A DNA stretch of 64,000 bases from Jejubacter calystegiae (GTDB lineage Bacteria; Pseudomonadota; Gammaproteobacteria; Enterobacterales; Enterobacteriaceae), in contig NZ_CP040428.1 in the NCBI RefSeq assembly GCF_005671395.1, forward strand, positions 4,908,185 to 4,972,184, given 5' to 3'. How positions within the stretch are numbered: position 1 is the first letter of the stretch; each line of letters starts with the position of its first letter. The notes beneath the pieces are model-generated. The model saw only the letters and a program-made list of their open reading frames with translations. It was not told the origin of the DNA and did not search any database. Shown piece after piece: positions 41,042-52,641 of this stretch. Made by a program: the position numbers and the translations under genes.

Positions 41042-41743
41042 TTACAGATTAAGAATCTCTTTCACGAACGGAATGGTCAGCTTGCGCTGCGCGGTAATCG
41101 AGGCGTGGTCAAGCTGATCGAGCGTCATAAACAGCGTACGCATTTCGCGATCCAGCCTTTTGAGCAGAAAACGCCCCACGTCTTCCGGCAGTTCAAAACC
41201 GCGCTGCCGGGCGCGCAGCTGCAGTGCCTGAAGCTTGTCGTTATCAGAAAGCGGTTGCAGCCGGTAGATCTGCCCCCAGTCCAGGCGCGATGCCAGATCC
41301 GCCAGCTGCAGATTAAGCTGGCGCGGCGGGCGATCGCCGGTGATCAGCAGCCGGGTGTTGCCGGACTCCAGAATGCGATTATAGAGGTTAAAGATCGCCA
41401 TCTCCCACAGCTCATCCCCGGCGATGCATTCAATATTATCGATGCAGACCAGCGACAGTTGCTCCATCCCTTCCAGTACGTCAGGCACAAACCAGGTCCG
41501 CTTATCCAGCGGGACATACCCCACCGCTTCGCCACGCAGGGAAAGCTCGGCACAGGCGGCGTGCAGCAGATGGCTGCGGCCTCCTCCTTCCCGGGACCAG
41601 AAGTAAATGTAACCGCTGTGTTCCTGATGCAAAACGTTCTGTAGCGCAGCGAGCAAGGCAGGATTATCGCCCGGCCAGAAACTGGCGAACGTCTCGTCGT
41701 CAGGAAGATAGAGCGGCAAAGAGAGCTGAGCCGGTGTGTTCAG
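41042..41743 (-). CDS. hda: DnaA inactivator protein Hda (CTG start)
   Basis: AAA+ protein of 233 residues that, with the sliding clamp, stimulates DnaA-ATP hydrolysis after initiation. The clamp-binding motif QLSLPL is at the N-terminus. I place the start at the CTG at 41743 (protein [11 protein letters not shown]) because GAGG lies 5 bases ahead and E. coli hda is known to use CUG; an in-frame upstream start gives 249 residues. Low initiation from CUG keeps Hda scarce. Confidence 0.93.
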   Translation of the reverse strand: MNTPAQLSLPLYLPDDETFASFWPGDNPALLAALQNVLHQEHSGYIYFWSREGGGRSHLLHAACAELSLRGEAVGYVPLDKRTWFVPDVLEGMEQLSLVCIDNIECIAGDELWEMAIFNLYNRILESGNTRLLITGDRPPRQLNLQLADLASRLDWGQIYRLQPLSDNDKLQALQLRARQRGFELPEDVGRFLLKRLDREMRTLFMTLDQLDHASITAQRKLTIPFVKEILNL

Positions 41744-41812
41744 AGGGACCTCAACCAGAACTTGCGAAAAAATCGCGAGGAAGTTTACCACAGTTTAGCG
41801 AAAGGATTGAAG

Positions 41813-41837
41813 CTGGCCCGCGCAAGCGGCGGGCCAG
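41813..41837 (-). terminator. Hairpin between uraA and hda
   Basis: 9-bp stem CTGGCCCGC/GCGGGCCAG downstream of uraA with only a mixed pyrimidine tail. Confidence 0.5.
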
Positions 41838-41849
41838 ATTGCACAAGGA

Positions 41850-43145
41850 TCAAGCGTGCGGAGCCTGTTGCTCGTCGTCGTCCGCCTCCAGTACCGTCTC
41901 TTCCGGGCGCAGAATGCTAATCACCTTGAAGATCAGGCTCAGGGCGATACCCACCACGGTCGCCAGCGCCATGCCTTTCAGCTCTGCGGCACCGATGTGA
42001 ATCTTAGCGCCGCTAACGCCGATAATCAGAATGACCGAAGTCAGGATCAGGTTCTGAGCCTTGCTGAAGTCCACTTTAGATTCAATCAGCACCCGAATAC
42101 CGGAAGCGCCAATCACCCCGTAAAGCAGCAGGGAGACCCCGCCCATGACCGGTACCGGGATAATCTGGATCGCCGCCGCCAGTTTACCGATGCAGGAGAG
42201 CAGAATAGCCAGGATAGCCGCACCGCCGATCACCCAGGTGCTGTACACCTTAGTGATCGCCATAACGCCGATGTTCTCGCCGTAGGTGGTATTCGGCGTC
42301 GAGCCAAAGAAACCGGAGAACATGGTGGAAAAACCGTTGGCAAACATCGAACGGTGCAGGCCCGGATCGCGCACCAGATCCTTGCGCACGATGTTTCCGG
42401 TCACCACCAGATGGCCGACGTGCTCGGCAATCACCACCAGCGCCGCGGGCAGAATCGTCAGCACGGCAAACCACTCGAATTTCGGGGTATAGAAGGTCGG
42501 CAGCGCAAACCAGTGAGCTTCACGGATCGGCGTAATGTCCACCACGCCCATACAGAAGGAGAAGGCATAGCCCACCAGCACGCCGATCAGAATCGGGATA
42601 ATCGCCAGGAAACCGCGGAAGAGAACCGAACTAAAGACCGTGACGCCCAGGGTTACCATCGCAATGGAAAGCGTGGTGCCGTCCACTGACTGACCGTCAG
42701 CAGGCAGCATGCCCGCCATATTGGCGGCAACGCCCGCCAGCTCCAGGCCGATCACCGCCACAATGGCCCCCATCGCCGCAGGCGGGAACATCACATCCAA
42801 CCAGCCGGTGCCCGCCTTCTTCACAATCAGCGCCACCAGGCAGAACAGCGCGCCACAGGCGATAAAGCCGCCCAGCGCCAGTTCATAGCCCAGCGGCAAC
42901 AGCAGCAGTACCGGTGAAATAAAGGCAAAGCTGGAGCCCAGATAAGCAGGGATCTTCCCTTTACAGATAATCAGATACAACAGCGTGCCGATGCCGTTGA
43001 ATAGCAGGACCGTTGCCGGATTGATATGGAACATAATCGGCACCAGTACGGTGGAGCCGAACATGGCGAACAGATGCTGCAGACTGAGTGGGAGCGTCTG
43101 TAACAGCGGCGGTCTTTCACTCACCCCGATAGCACGGCGCGTCAT
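41850..43145 (-). CDS. uraA: Uracil:proton symporter UraA
   Basis: NAT/NCS2-family inner membrane permease of 431 residues. Family motifs are the glutamates in AEHVGHL and the NTTYGENIGV signature. It is co-transcribed with upp and imports the substrate of Upp. A hairpin with a long T-run after upp probably reduces its expression. Confidence 0.97.
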   Translation of the reverse strand: MTRRAIGVSERPPLLQTLPLSLQHLFAMFGSTVLVPIMFHINPATVLLFNGIGTLLYLIICKGKIPAYLGSSFAFISPVLLLLPLGYELALGGFIACGALFCLVALIVKKAGTGWLDVMFPPAAMGAIVAVIGLELAGVAANMAGMLPADGQSVDGTTLSIAMVTLGVTVFSSVLFRGFLAIIPILIGVLVGYAFSFCMGVVDITPIREAHWFALPTFYTPKFEWFAVLTILPAALVVIAEHVGHLVVTGNIVRKDLVRDPGLHRSMFANGFSTMFSGFFGSTPNTTYGENIGVMAITKVYSTWVIGGAAILAILLSCIGKLAAAIQIIPVPVMGGVSLLLYGVIGASGIRVLIESKVDFSKAQNLILTSVILIIGVSGAKIHIGAAELKGMALATVVGIALSLIFKVISILRPEETVLEADDDEQQAPHA

Positions 43146-43183
43146 AGCAATATCCTCTGTGTGATAAACGAAGAAAGAAAATC

Positions 43184-43212
43184 CAAAAAAAAGCCGACTG
43201 TTAAAGTCGGCT
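43184..43212 (-). terminator. upp-uraA intergenic terminator/attenuator
   Basis: Stem AGCCGACT/AGTCGGCT (43192-43212) followed on the minus strand by a long T-run. As uraA lies just downstream, it likely gives partial termination. Confidence 0.85.
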
Positions 43213-43219
43213 GAATAAA

Positions 43220-43846
43220 TTATTTAGTACCAAATATCTTGTCCCCGGCGTCGCCGAGGCCCGGAATAATGTATCCGTGTTCGTTGAGCCCCTGATCGAT
43301 GGAGGCGGTGTAAACCTCTACGTCCGGGTGTACTTTCTCCAGCGCCGCCAGACCTTCCGGCGCCGCTACCAGCACCAGCACCTTAATATTGTGGCAGCCC
43401 GCTTTTTTCAGCAGGTCGATAGTGGCGATCATCGAGCCACCAGTCGCCAGCATCGGGTCCACCACCAGCGCCATACGCTCGTCGATATGCGAGGCCAGTT
43501 TCTGGAAGTAAGGCACCGGCTCCAGGGTCTCTTCATCGCGGTAAACGCCTACCACGCTGATGCGCGCGCTGGGTACGTTTTCCAGCACCCCGTCCATCAT
43601 GCCAAGACCGGCACGCAGAATCGGCACTACGGTGATCTTTTTACCTTTGATCTGTTCTATTTCCACCGGGCCGTTCCAGCCTTCGATAGTCACCGTTTCG
43701 GTTTCCAGAGCGGCAGTGGCTTCATAAGTCAGCAGGCTTCCGACTTCCGAGGCGAGCTCACGAAAACGTTTAGTGCTGATGTCCACATCACGCATCAGAC
43801 CCAGTTTGTGTTTCACGAGTGGGTGTTTCACTTCCACAATCTTCAT
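43220..43846 (-). CDS. upp: Uracil phosphoribosyltransferase
   Basis: Pyrimidine salvage enzyme of 208 residues converting uracil and PRPP to UMP. The PRPP-binding motif is [17 protein letters not shown] and the uracil site is near the C-terminal [12 protein letters not shown]. It is divergent from purM. Confidence 0.97.
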   Translation of the reverse strand: MKIVEVKHPLVKHKLGLMRDVDISTKRFRELASEVGSLLTYEATAALETETVTIEGWNGPVEIEQIKGKKITVVPILRAGLGMMDGVLENVPSARISVVGVYRDEETLEPVPYFQKLASHIDERMALVVDPMLATGGSMIATIDLLKKAGCHNIKVLVLVAAPEGLAALEKVHPDVEVYTASIDQGLNEHGYIIPGLGDAGDKIFGTK

Positions 43847-44022
43847 GCTCTATCTCCCCAAAATGCGTCAGCCATAAAAAAAATCGCCGGATTATACCGC
43901 TTTTTTGCCGCTGCGCCATCACTAAGGCGCACGATCGGGATCAATCGATTCCGGATCAGTATAGAGCAGAGCCCTGTTTCAGCGCCCTGCTTCCTTAGCG
44001 CGTTTTTCATTACCGGAAGGGC

Positions 44023-44038
44023 TCGCAAACGTTTGCCT
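44023..44038 (+). promoter_or_regulatory. PurR operator of purMN
   Basis: TCGCAAACGTTTGCCT is a near-perfect match to the 16-bp PurR palindrome. It sits just before a -10-like TAGAAT (44046-44051), about 50 bases ahead of purM, so purine repression by PurR is expected. Confidence 0.88.
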
Positions 44039-44048
44039 GGACTGTTAG

Positions 44049-45124
<1,076 letters not shown>

Positions 45125-45125
<1 letters not shown>

Positions 45126-45766
45126 TGAAAAAGATTGTGGTGCTTATTTCTGGCAGTGGAAGCAATCTGCAGGCGATTATCGATGCCTGCCAGCAACGAC
45201 GGATTGATGGCACCATTGAGGCGGTATTTAGCAATAAGGCCGATGCTTACGGTCTTGAGCGCGCTCGCGCGGCAGGTATCGCCGCGTTTGCGCTCTCGCC
45301 TGGCGACTATCCGGATCGTGAAGCCTATGATCATGCGCTAATGACGCAGATTGATGAGCACGCGCCCGATCTGGTGGTACTGGCGGGCTATATGCGTATT
45401 CTTAGCCCGGCTTTTGTGGCCCATTATCGTGGTCGCCTGCTCAATATCCACCCTTCCCTACTGCCGAAATATCCCGGCCTGCATACCCACCGTCAGGCGC
45501 TGGATAACGGCGATCGCGAACACGGCACTTCGGTACACTTCGTCACCGAAGAGCTGGACGGCGGTCCGGTGATCCTCCAGGCCAACGTGCCCATCTTTGA
45601 AGGCGACGACGAAGAGACCGTTATCGCCCGGGTTCAGCACCAGGAGCACGCCATCTACCCGCTGGTGATCGGCTGGTTTATGGATGGCCGTCTGGCTATG
45701 CGCGATAATGCCGCCTGGCTGGACGACCAGCCCCTGCCTTCCCGGGGCTACGCCGCCGACGAATAA
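45125..45766 (+). CDS. purN: Phosphoribosylglycinamide formyltransferase (GAR transformylase)
   Basis: 213-residue folate-dependent formyltransferase. Active-site motifs are VLISGSGSNLQAI, the catalytic His and Asn in LLNIHPSLLPKYPG, and HFVTEELDGGPVI. It overlaps purM by one base. Confidence 0.97.
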
Positions 45767-45768
45767 CC

Positions 45769-45796
45769 ACTCTCCTTCCCTCCCGGGAAGGAGAGT
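45769..45796 (+). terminator. purMN terminator
   Basis: Perfect 12-bp stem ACTCTCCTTCCC/GGGAAGGAGAGT with a 4-base loop, then CTTGTCT. Confidence 0.8.
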
Positions 45797-45913
45797 CTTG
45801 TCTGATACTTCTGCCTGGCGTTGGACATACCCGGATATTGCTCGCCATAATAAGCGCCGAGACGGATTTTCCACGTCCGGAAACGGGAACCAACCAAACG
45901 GAGTGTGAGTCGC

Positions 45914-47974
45914 ATGGGTCAGGAAAAGCTGTACATTGAAAAAGAGCTAAGCTGGTTATCGTTCAACGAACGCGTACTTCAGGAAGCGGCGGACAAATCA
46001 AACCCGCTCATTGAGCGCATGCGTTTTCTGGGCATCTATTCCAATAACCTGGATGAATTTTACAAGGTACGCTTCGCTGAACTGAAACGGCGGATCCTGA
46101 TTAACAAGGTTCAGGGTACCCACTCCAACTCCCGCCATCTGTTAACCAGAATCCAGAACCGGGTGCTCAAAGCCGATCAGGAGTTCGATGGGCTGTATAA
46201 CGATCTGTTATTGGAGATGGCGCGTAACCAGATCTTCCTGATTAACGAACGTCAGCTTTCTGCCAACCAGCAAAACTGGCTGCGTCACTACTTCAAACAC
46301 TATCTGCGCCCGCACATTACGCCGATCCTGATTACCCGGGAAACCGATCTGGTGCAGTTCCTGAAGGATGACTACACCTACCTGACGGTGGAGATCATTC
46401 GCGGTTCAGAGATTAAGTATGCGTTGCTGGAGATCCCCTCCGATAAAGTGCCGCGCTTCGTCAACCTGCCGCCGGAAGCGCCGCGTCGGCGTAAGCCGAT
46501 GATTCTGCTGGATAACATCATGCGCTACTGCCTGGATGAGATCTTTAGCGGCTTCTTCGACTACGACACGCTGAACGCCTACTCCATGAAGATGACCCGC
46601 GACGCCGAATATGAGCTATTGCATGAAATGGAGTCAGGGATGCTGGAGCTGATGTCTTCCAGCCTGAAGCAGCGTCTGACCGCCGAACCGGTGCGCTTCG
46701 TTTATCAGCGCGATATGCCGGACGCCATGGTGCAACTGCTGGCCGACAAACTGTCGATCTCGCGCTATGACTCCATTATTCCCGGCGGTCGCTATCACAA
46801 CTTTAAGGACTTCATCGACTTCCCCAACGTAGGTAAAGCCAACCTGGTGAATAAGCCTATGCCGCGCCTGCGTCATATCTGGTTCGACAGGTTCCGTAAT
46901 GGCTTCGACGCCATTCGCGAGCGCGATGTGCTGCTCTACTATCCGTACCATACCTTTGAGCACGTGCTGGAATTACTGCGCCAGGCCTCCTTCGATCCGA
47001 GCGTTATCTCCATCAAAATCAATATTTACCGGGTCGCCAAGGATTCACGCATTATCGATTCGATGATCCATGCCGCCCACAACGGCAAAAAGGTGACTGT
47101 GGTGGTGGAGCTCCAGGCGCGCTTCGACGAAGAGGCCAATATTCACTGGGCCAAACGTCTGACCGAAGCCGGAGTCCACGTGATCTTTTCGGCCCCGGGG
47201 CTGAAAATTCACGCCAAACTGTTTTTAATCTCCCGCCGCGAAGGGGAGCAGGTGGTACGCTACGCCCATATCGGTACCGGCAACTTCAACGAAAAGACCG
47301 CGCGCCTGTATACCGACTATTCGCTGCTGACCGCCGATGCCCGCATCACGGGCGAGGTGCGTCGGGTGTTTAACTTTATTGAAAACCCCTACCGGCCGGT
47401 GAGTTTCGACCACCTGATGGTTTCGCCGCAAAACTCGCGCCGCCTGCTCTACGAACTGGTGGATAACGAAATCGCCAACGCCCAGCAGGGGCTGCCGTCG
47501 GGCATTACCCTGAAGCTGAATAACCTGGTCGATAAAGGTCTGGTGGATCGGCTGTACGCCGCTTCCAGCTCCGGGGTACCGGTAAATCTGCTGGTGCGAG
47601 GTATGTGTTCGCTGATCCCTGACCTGGAGGGTATTAGCGAAAATATCCGGGTAATCAGCATCGTCGATCGTTATCTGGAACACGACCGGGTCTACATCTT
47701 TGAAAACGGGGGCGACAAAAAAGTCTTCCTCTCTTCAGCAGACTGGATGACGCGTAACATCGATTACCGCATCGAGGTCGCCGTTGCCCTGCTCGATCCG
47801 CGCCTGAAGCAGCGGGTACTGGACATTATCGCCATTCTGTTTAGCGACACCGTTAAAGCGCGCATCATCGACAAAGAACTCAGTAATCGCTATGTACCGC
47901 GCGGCAATCGCCGTAAGGTCCGCTCGCAACAGGCGATTTATGAATACATCAAATCTCTGGAACAGCCTGAATAA
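45914..47974 (+). CDS. ppk: Polyphosphate kinase 1
   Basis: 686-residue enzyme polymerising ATP phosphate into polyphosphate. The autophosphorylated histidine is in [14 protein letters not shown] and the second conserved histidine in [14 protein letters not shown] chose the ATG at 45914 ([12 protein letters not shown]), with GGAGTG upstream, over the GTG at 45905. It is two residues shorter than E. coli Ppk owing to a small gap in the WFD-FRNGFD segment. ppx follows after 5 bases. Confidence 0.97.
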   Translation: MGQEKLYIEKELSWLSFNERVLQEAADKSNPLIERMRFLGIYSNNLDEFYKVRFAELKRRILINKVQGTHSNSRHLLTRIQNRVLKADQEFDGLYNDLLLEMARNQIFLINERQLSANQQNWLRHYFKHYLRPHITPILITRETDLVQFLKDDYTYLTVEIIRGSEIKYALLEIPSDKVPRFVNLPPEAPRRRKPMILLDNIMRYCLDEIFSGFFDYDTLNAYSMKMTRDAEYELLHEMESGMLELMSSSLKQRLTAEPVRFVYQRDMPDAMVQLLADKLSISRYDSIIPGGRYHNFKDFIDFPNVGKANLVNKPMPRLRHIWFDRFRNGFDAIRERDVLLYYPYHTFEHVLELLRQASFDPSVISIKINIYRVAKDSRIIDSMIHAAHNGKKVTVVVELQARFDEEANIHWAKRLTEAGVHVIFSAPGLKIHAKLFLISRREGEQVVRYAHIGTGNFNEKTARLYTDYSLLTADARITGEVRRVFNFIENPYRPVSFDHLMVSPQNSRRLLYELVDNEIANAQQGLPSGITLKLNNLVDKGLVDRLYAASSSGVPVNLLVRGMCSLIPDLEGISENIRVISIVDRYLEHDRVYIFENGGDKKVFLSSADWMTRNIDYRIEVAVALLDPRLKQRVLDIIAILFSDTVKARIIDKELSNRYVPRGNRRKVRSQQAIYEYIKSLEQPE

Positions 47975-47979
47975 TACCT

Positions 47980-49515
47980 ATGCCGATCACTCAACAAGCC
48001 CCCCGACCACAGGAGTTCGCTGCGGTCGATCTCGGCTCCAACAGCTTTCACATGGTCATCGCCCGGGTGGTGGATGGCGCCATGCAGATCATCGGTCGTC
48101 TTAAGCAGCGCGTTCATCTGGCCGATGGTCTGGACGCCGACAACATCCTGAGCGAAGAGGCCATGGAGCGTGGCCTGGCCTGCCTGGCGCTGTTCGCCGA
48201 GCGGCTACAGGGATTCAGCGCCGCCAATGTCTCTATCGTCGGCACCCACTCCCTGCGTCAGGCGGCCAATGCGGCGGAGTTTCTGAAACGCGCCGAGGCG
48301 GTGATCCCCTACCCCATCGAGATCATCTCCGGTAACGAAGAGGCTCGCCTGATCTTTATGGGCGTGGAGCATACCCAGCCGGAAAGGGGCCGCAAACTGG
48401 TGATCGACATCGGCGGCGGCTCTACTGAACTGGTGATCGGTGAAAACTTTGAACCGCGTATGGTAGAAAGCCGACGCATGGGCTGCGTCAGCTTCGGGCA
48501 AAACTTCTTTCCGGAAGGCGAAATTTCCCCCGTGCGCTTTAACCGCGCCCGACTGGCCGCCACCCAAAAGCTGGAGAATCTGGCCTGGCAGTACCGCATT
48601 GAAGGCTGGAACGTGGCGCTGGGCGCTTCCGGTACCATCAAAGCGGCTCATGAGGTGCTGCTGGAGATGGGTGAAAAGGATGGACTGATCACGCCGGAAC
48701 GCCTGGAGATGCTGTGTCACGAAGTCCTGAAATACAAGCGCATCAGTTCACTCAAACTACCAGGACTGTCTGACGAGCGTCGGGCGGTTTTCGTACCCGG
48801 GCTGGCGATTCTGTGCGGCGTTTTCGACTCGTTGCGCATTAAAGAGCTGCGTCTTTCCGATGGCGCCCTGCGCGAGGGGGTGCTTTATGAAATGGAAGGC
48901 CGTTTCCGCCATCAGGATATTCGTAGCCGCACGGCCCAGAGCCTGGCAAGCCAGTACAATATCGACAGCGAACAGGCGAAGCGGGTGCTGGAAACGACTC
49001 TGCGCATGTTCGAGCAGTGGCAGGCGCAGAATCCTAAGCTTGCCAACCCGCAGATGGCGGTACTGCTCCAGTGGGCCGCCATGCTGCACGAAGTGGGGCT
49101 CAATATTAATCACAGCGGACTGCACCGCCACTCGGCCTATATCCTTCAACACAGCGACCTGCCCGGCTTTACCCAGGAGCAGCAGGCGTTAATGGCGACG
49201 CTGGTGCGCTATCACCGCAAAGCCATTAAGATTGACGAGCTACCGCGCTTTACGCTGTTTAAAAAGAAGCAGTTTATTCCACTGATTAAGCTGCTGCGCC
49301 TGGGGGTGCTGCTGAATAACCAGCGTCAGGCCTCCACGTCGCCGCCCACGCTGGTGCTGGAAACCGACGATCACCACTGGACCCTGCGCTTTCCCCATAA
49401 CTGGTTCAGCCAGAACGCGCTGTCGCTGCTGGATCTGGAAAAAGAACAGCTGTACTGGCGCAATGTCACCGGCTGGAAGCTGAAAATAGAGGAAGAGTCG
49501 GCGCCTGACGCCTGA
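47980..49515 (+). CDS. ppx: Exopolyphosphatase
   Basis: 511-residue ASKHA-fold phosphatase degrading polyphosphate; members also act on pppGpp. Motifs are the phosphate loops [13 protein letters not shown] and [11 protein letters not shown], then the C-terminal HD-like domain ([19 protein letters not shown]). It lies in an operon with ppk. The second copy of the hairpin element follows at 49525. Confidence 0.97.
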   Translation: MPITQQAPRPQEFAAVDLGSNSFHMVIARVVDGAMQIIGRLKQRVHLADGLDADNILSEEAMERGLACLALFAERLQGFSAANVSIVGTHSLRQAANAAEFLKRAEAVIPYPIEIISGNEEARLIFMGVEHTQPERGRKLVIDIGGGSTELVIGENFEPRMVESRRMGCVSFGQNFFPEGEISPVRFNRARLAATQKLENLAWQYRIEGWNVALGASGTIKAAHEVLLEMGEKDGLITPERLEMLCHEVLKYKRISSLKLPGLSDERRAVFVPGLAILCGVFDSLRIKELRLSDGALREGVLYEMEGRFRHQDIRSRTAQSLASQYNIDSEQAKRVLETTLRMFEQWQAQNPKLANPQMAVLLQWAAMLHEVGLNINHSGLHRHSAYILQHSDLPGFTQEQQALMATLVRYHRKAIKIDELPRFTLFKKKQFIPLIKLLRLGVLLNNQRQASTSPPTLVLETDDHHWTLRFPHNWFSQNALSLLDLEKEQLYWRNVTGWKLKIEEESAPDA

Positions 49516-49524
49516 GAAAATCCT

Positions 49525-49708
49525 GGGCTGCCACTGAGGCAGCCCTCAGATTGATAACAAAGAGGGAAAAAACGTGGTTTTTCCCTCTTTGTGGTTATCA
49601 GCCGAAAATCAATGAATTGATTTTCCGTGTTTATTTTTCTGGTGATTCTGGCCGAACGCGTTCGGGCCAGGTTTTTCATCAGTCTCAGGGCTGCCACTGG
49701 GGCAGCCC
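49525..49708 (+). repeat. Dispersed hairpin element, copy 2, flanked by duplicated terminator hairpins (downstream of ppx)
   Basis: The core (49546-49687, 142 bp) differs from copy 1 (12909-13050, opposite strand) at about ten positions by hand alignment. It is flanked by two direct copies of a hairpin specific to this locus: GGGCTGCC-ACTGA-GGCAGCCC at 49525-49545 and GGGCTGCC-ACTGG-GGCAGCCC at 49688-49708. The same 15-bp inner stem (49557-49571 with 49578-49592), the AATCAAT/ATTGATT hairpin and the ends TGATAACAAA and TTTTTCATCA are present. As at napC, the ACAAAGAGGG side faces the stop codon of the upstream gene. Confidence 0.9.
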
Positions 49709-49713
49709 TTATG

Positions 49714-51936
49714 TTATTTCCCTTGTATCAGCGCTTCCAGAGGCAGAGGGCGCCCAATCGCCCACCCCTGCATATAGTCAATGCCCAGCTTGCGTATGGC
49801 CTCACGAATCTCGTCGGTTTCGACCGATTCGGCCACCAGCTGCATCTTCTTGGTACGCGCCAGCTGGCAGATGGAGTCCACAATCTGATAATCGAGGCTG
49901 CTAACCAGTAAATTGCGGATAAAGCTGCCATCGATTTTCATGATATCCGCGTTCAGATCGCGCAGCCGCGCATAGCTGGCGTAGCCGGTACCAAAATCAT
50001 CAATCGCCACCCGACACCCCATGTGCTGCAATGCAGAAAGGGTGCGACTGGCCTGCTCTACGTTGGTCAGAGAGTGGCTTTCGGTCACTTCAAACACCAA
50101 CTGCCACGCCTGTACGTCATAGCGTTTCAGCAGACGCTGAACGTCATTCACAAAGCGCGGTCGACACACCGATGACGGTGTCAGATTGACCGAGAAACGA
50201 CAGGCAGGCAGCGCATCGCGATAGTCGGAGATAAAGGCCATGCTCTTTTCCAGCACCCACAGATCGATCTTCGATGACAGGCCGAACTCGTGGGCCACCG
50301 GCAGGAAACAGTCCGGTTCGACAACCTCGCCGTTTTCATCTTTCATCCGCAGCAATATCTCATGATAGGTATCGCCGCGTACCCCCTCGATAGGCTGCGC
50401 CAGCAGGAAGAAACCATCATGATCCAGCGCCTGCTGAAGCTGGTTCATCATATCCACTTTGCTCTTCACCGCCTTCTGTACGTGGCGAGCGCCATAGAGT
50501 TGAAGGCTTTCCGGATGGCCGGTGTGTACGGAGTGATCCGCCATGGTGCCGAGCTCCCCCAGCAGCAGATGATGATGAGCCACCGGAGCGCGCACATAGC
50601 TGTAGCTAATACCCACCTGGAGCTGAAACGGCATGCCGTCCCAGCTGAAGCGGAACTGCCTGATCTGCTCATCCAGCGCTTCGATACGCTCTTTCTGGGT
50701 TTCGCCATTCAGGCGTAACGCCAGTTCGTCACTGGACAGATGATAGAGTTGCTCCCCTTCCTGCAACATCCCGCTTAACCAGTTCGCCATCTCCTGCTTA
50801 AACGTGATGCGCAGCAGCATACCGTAGTTACGGCTCAGCAGTTCGAGCTCCGGGAAGCGCAGCAGACACAGCATAGAACCGGCGTGACCGTTCAGATCCC
50901 GGTTCAGGGCGCGCAGGTTAGGCATCTGTACTACCGGGTCGATATAGGCCGCATAGCGTATCTTTTCGTGACTGGCGCGCTGGCGCGTGGTTACCTCCGC
51001 CATCAGATAGATGGAAAACGAAAACACCAGAAAACAGGAGCTGGTAAGCGCCATCTGATTATCATAATCCAGGCCAGGCGGTAGATAGCGGTAAAAATAG
51101 TGGCTGACAATAAGCAGCATGATCGTCCAGACCGTGGTGATAAACAGGAAACCAAAACGCATGGCCCCCCAAATCATCACCGGCAACATCAGCGTAAAGG
51201 TGTAGTTGGTATTAAAGATGGTGCTGGCGTCAGTCAGCGGCAGCAGCAGCAAGCTTAGCAACAGCAGAATACAGGCCCACCACAGCCCCAGCTCCAGTCG
51301 GGTGGTATTCGGGTGGAACTGGGCGCGCATACGCGAGAAAAAGCTGCGTGCGAAGCGGGGGTGGCGCAGGGTACGAATAATAAAGTAGCAGAACGGCAAA
51401 CCGGTCAGACAGCTCACCAGCAGCGCCTGATAGTTAATCAACGTACTGATTTTCCAGGGAGTATCCCCCAACAGGCTGACCTGGGCGGCATATAAACCAA
51501 AACGGATCGCGCTCTGGTACAGCAGGAAAAAGGCGGTCGCACTACAGAACACCAGCCAGAACATGCGGGCCGCCGTCTGGTACATATTGCCGAAGTTGAC
51601 GTTATTACGCCTCGGCACGAAAAGGCTGTAGCCGCCCCAGCAAATTGTGAGCATCAGCAGATAGTGCAGCGCAGAGGCAAAACCGTCAAAGCTGCCGCGC
51701 AGCGGCAGGTAGTGAAACAGAATAGACAGCACAATACCCGGCAGCGCCGCCCAGCTGAAAATCATCATCAGTGCCAACATCATCGCCGGCAACATATAGT
51801 AAAGAACAACACGAATGCCGTGCAGCTCCGTGTAAACGGAAAAATAAAATGCCAATGGGTGAATCAAAACCGGAAGAATTAACGGAAGACACCACCATTT
51901 GTTTTTATTTCGTTGGTACCAGCCAGAAAATTGCAT
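49714..51936 (-). CDS. yfgF: Anaerobic cyclic-di-GMP phosphodiesterase YfgF
   Basis: 740 residues: an N-terminal membrane region with about eight helices, a degenerate GGDEF domain lacking the canonical motif, and a C-terminal EAL domain (YHEILLRM in place of EAL, then FSVNLTPSS, VTESHSLTN, IDDFGTGYASY). The family hydrolyses c-di-GMP. I chose ATG 51936 behind AAGGA over the upstream in-frame 51993. A perfect FNR box upstream fits the anaerobic expression known for E. coli yfgF. Confidence 0.95.
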   Translation of the reverse strand: MQFSGWYQRNKNKWWCLPLILPVLIHPLAFYFSVYTELHGIRVVLYYMLPAMMLALMMIFSWAALPGIVLSILFHYLPLRGSFDGFASALHYLLMLTICWGGYSLFVPRRNNVNFGNMYQTAARMFWLVFCSATAFFLLYQSAIRFGLYAAQVSLLGDTPWKISTLINYQALLVSCLTGLPFCYFIIRTLRHPRFARSFFSRMRAQFHPNTTRLELGLWWACILLLLSLLLLPLTDASTIFNTNYTFTLMLPVMIWGAMRFGFLFITTVWTIMLLIVSHYFYRYLPPGLDYDNQMALTSSCFLVFSFSIYLMAEVTTRQRASHEKIRYAAYIDPVVQMPNLRALNRDLNGHAGSMLCLLRFPELELLSRNYGMLLRITFKQEMANWLSGMLQEGEQLYHLSSDELALRLNGETQKERIEALDEQIRQFRFSWDGMPFQLQVGISYSYVRAPVAHHHLLLGELGTMADHSVHTGHPESLQLYGARHVQKAVKSKVDMMNQLQQALDHDGFFLLAQPIEGVRGDTYHEILLRMKDENGEVVEPDCFLPVAHEFGLSSKIDLWVLEKSMAFISDYRDALPACRFSVNLTPSSVCRPRFVNDVQRLLKRYDVQAWQLVFEVTESHSLTNVEQASRTLSALQHMGCRVAIDDFGTGYASYARLRDLNADIMKIDGSFIRNLLVSSLDYQIVDSICQLARTKKMQLVAESVETDEIREAIRKLGIDYMQGWAIGRPLPLEALIQGK

Positions 51937-52049
51937 TAGATGTCCTTCAGAATACCAGAAGCTCCATGATGGTATTTTCAGACAGGCATCCAACCTGACC
52001 GTTGTGGTGAAAAGTGGATCACAGCTCCCCCTCTCTTAAGCGAGTGCTG

Positions 52050-52090
52050 ATTCTAGTTACTCGCTAAAAGTTAAAATTGATTAAAATCAA
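52050..52090 (-). promoter_or_regulatory. FNR-dependent class II promoter of yfgF
   Basis: TTGAT-TAAA-ATCAA at 52077-52090 matches the FNR consensus in all ten conserved bases. On the minus strand a -10-like TAGAAT at 52055-52050 puts the site about 41 bases before the predicted start, the class II activation position. The rest of the 353-bp region 51937-52289 shows no gene. Confidence 0.82.
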
Positions 52091-52289
52091 TTTACATGGC
52101 CTGTCACGACTATTTAAGGGTATTTTTTAATACGCATCGCTTTTTTCCAGCAATCCGATTATTAATTAAAAACACTTATATAACATCTCAGACATCTGAC
52201 GTTTTTTTACAGTACAAACATTGACCCGGCATTCCCGCTGTGCCCTAATGACGCTATCGCCCAAACGGGCTTACCAACAGGATCACTCA

Positions 52290-52487
52290 GTGACACAGTT
52301 TACCGGCACGCGAAAACGGCAGCGATCGAACAGTCGCATGATCCGCATCGTACTGCTTATTAGCTTTATCCTCTTCTTTGCCCGTTTTATTTACTCTTCT
52401 ATCGGTGCATGGCATCACTATCAGGAGAAAGTCAGCGCCCAACAGACCAGCCTGAGTACCTCCCAGGACCGTATCTCACGTCAATAG
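52290..52487 (+). CDS. yfgG: Small membrane protein YfgG
   Basis: 65-residue protein with a basic N-terminus (RKRQRSNSRM) and one membrane helix (about residues 17-36) followed by SSIGAWHHYQ, as in E. coli YfgG, which has been linked to metal stress. Start at GTG 52290 with GGAT upstream; the frame is open to 52221. Confidence 0.88.
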   Translation: MTQFTGTRKRQRSNSRMIRIVLLISFILFFARFIYSSIGAWHHYQEKVSAQQTSLSTSQDRISRQ

Positions 52488-52641
52488 CGCCAAAAACAAT
52501 AGATAGCGTCAGCGCCCTGCTGTTATAACGGCCGGATCATACCCCGAACCCGTCCCCTTGAGTAAAGAATCATCGACTAATTATCGACTCATTCCAGCCC
52601 AAAAACCGCATAAGCGACGGCATCTACTCCTAACCAGGTAG

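Noticed and set aside
52555-52620. A second attachment site for the guaA island between yfgG and the LysR gene
   Set aside because: Only a weak partial match (TTGAGT...GAAT) to the guaA 3' end; too short to call a direct repeat. The ATCGACT repeats here have no clear role.
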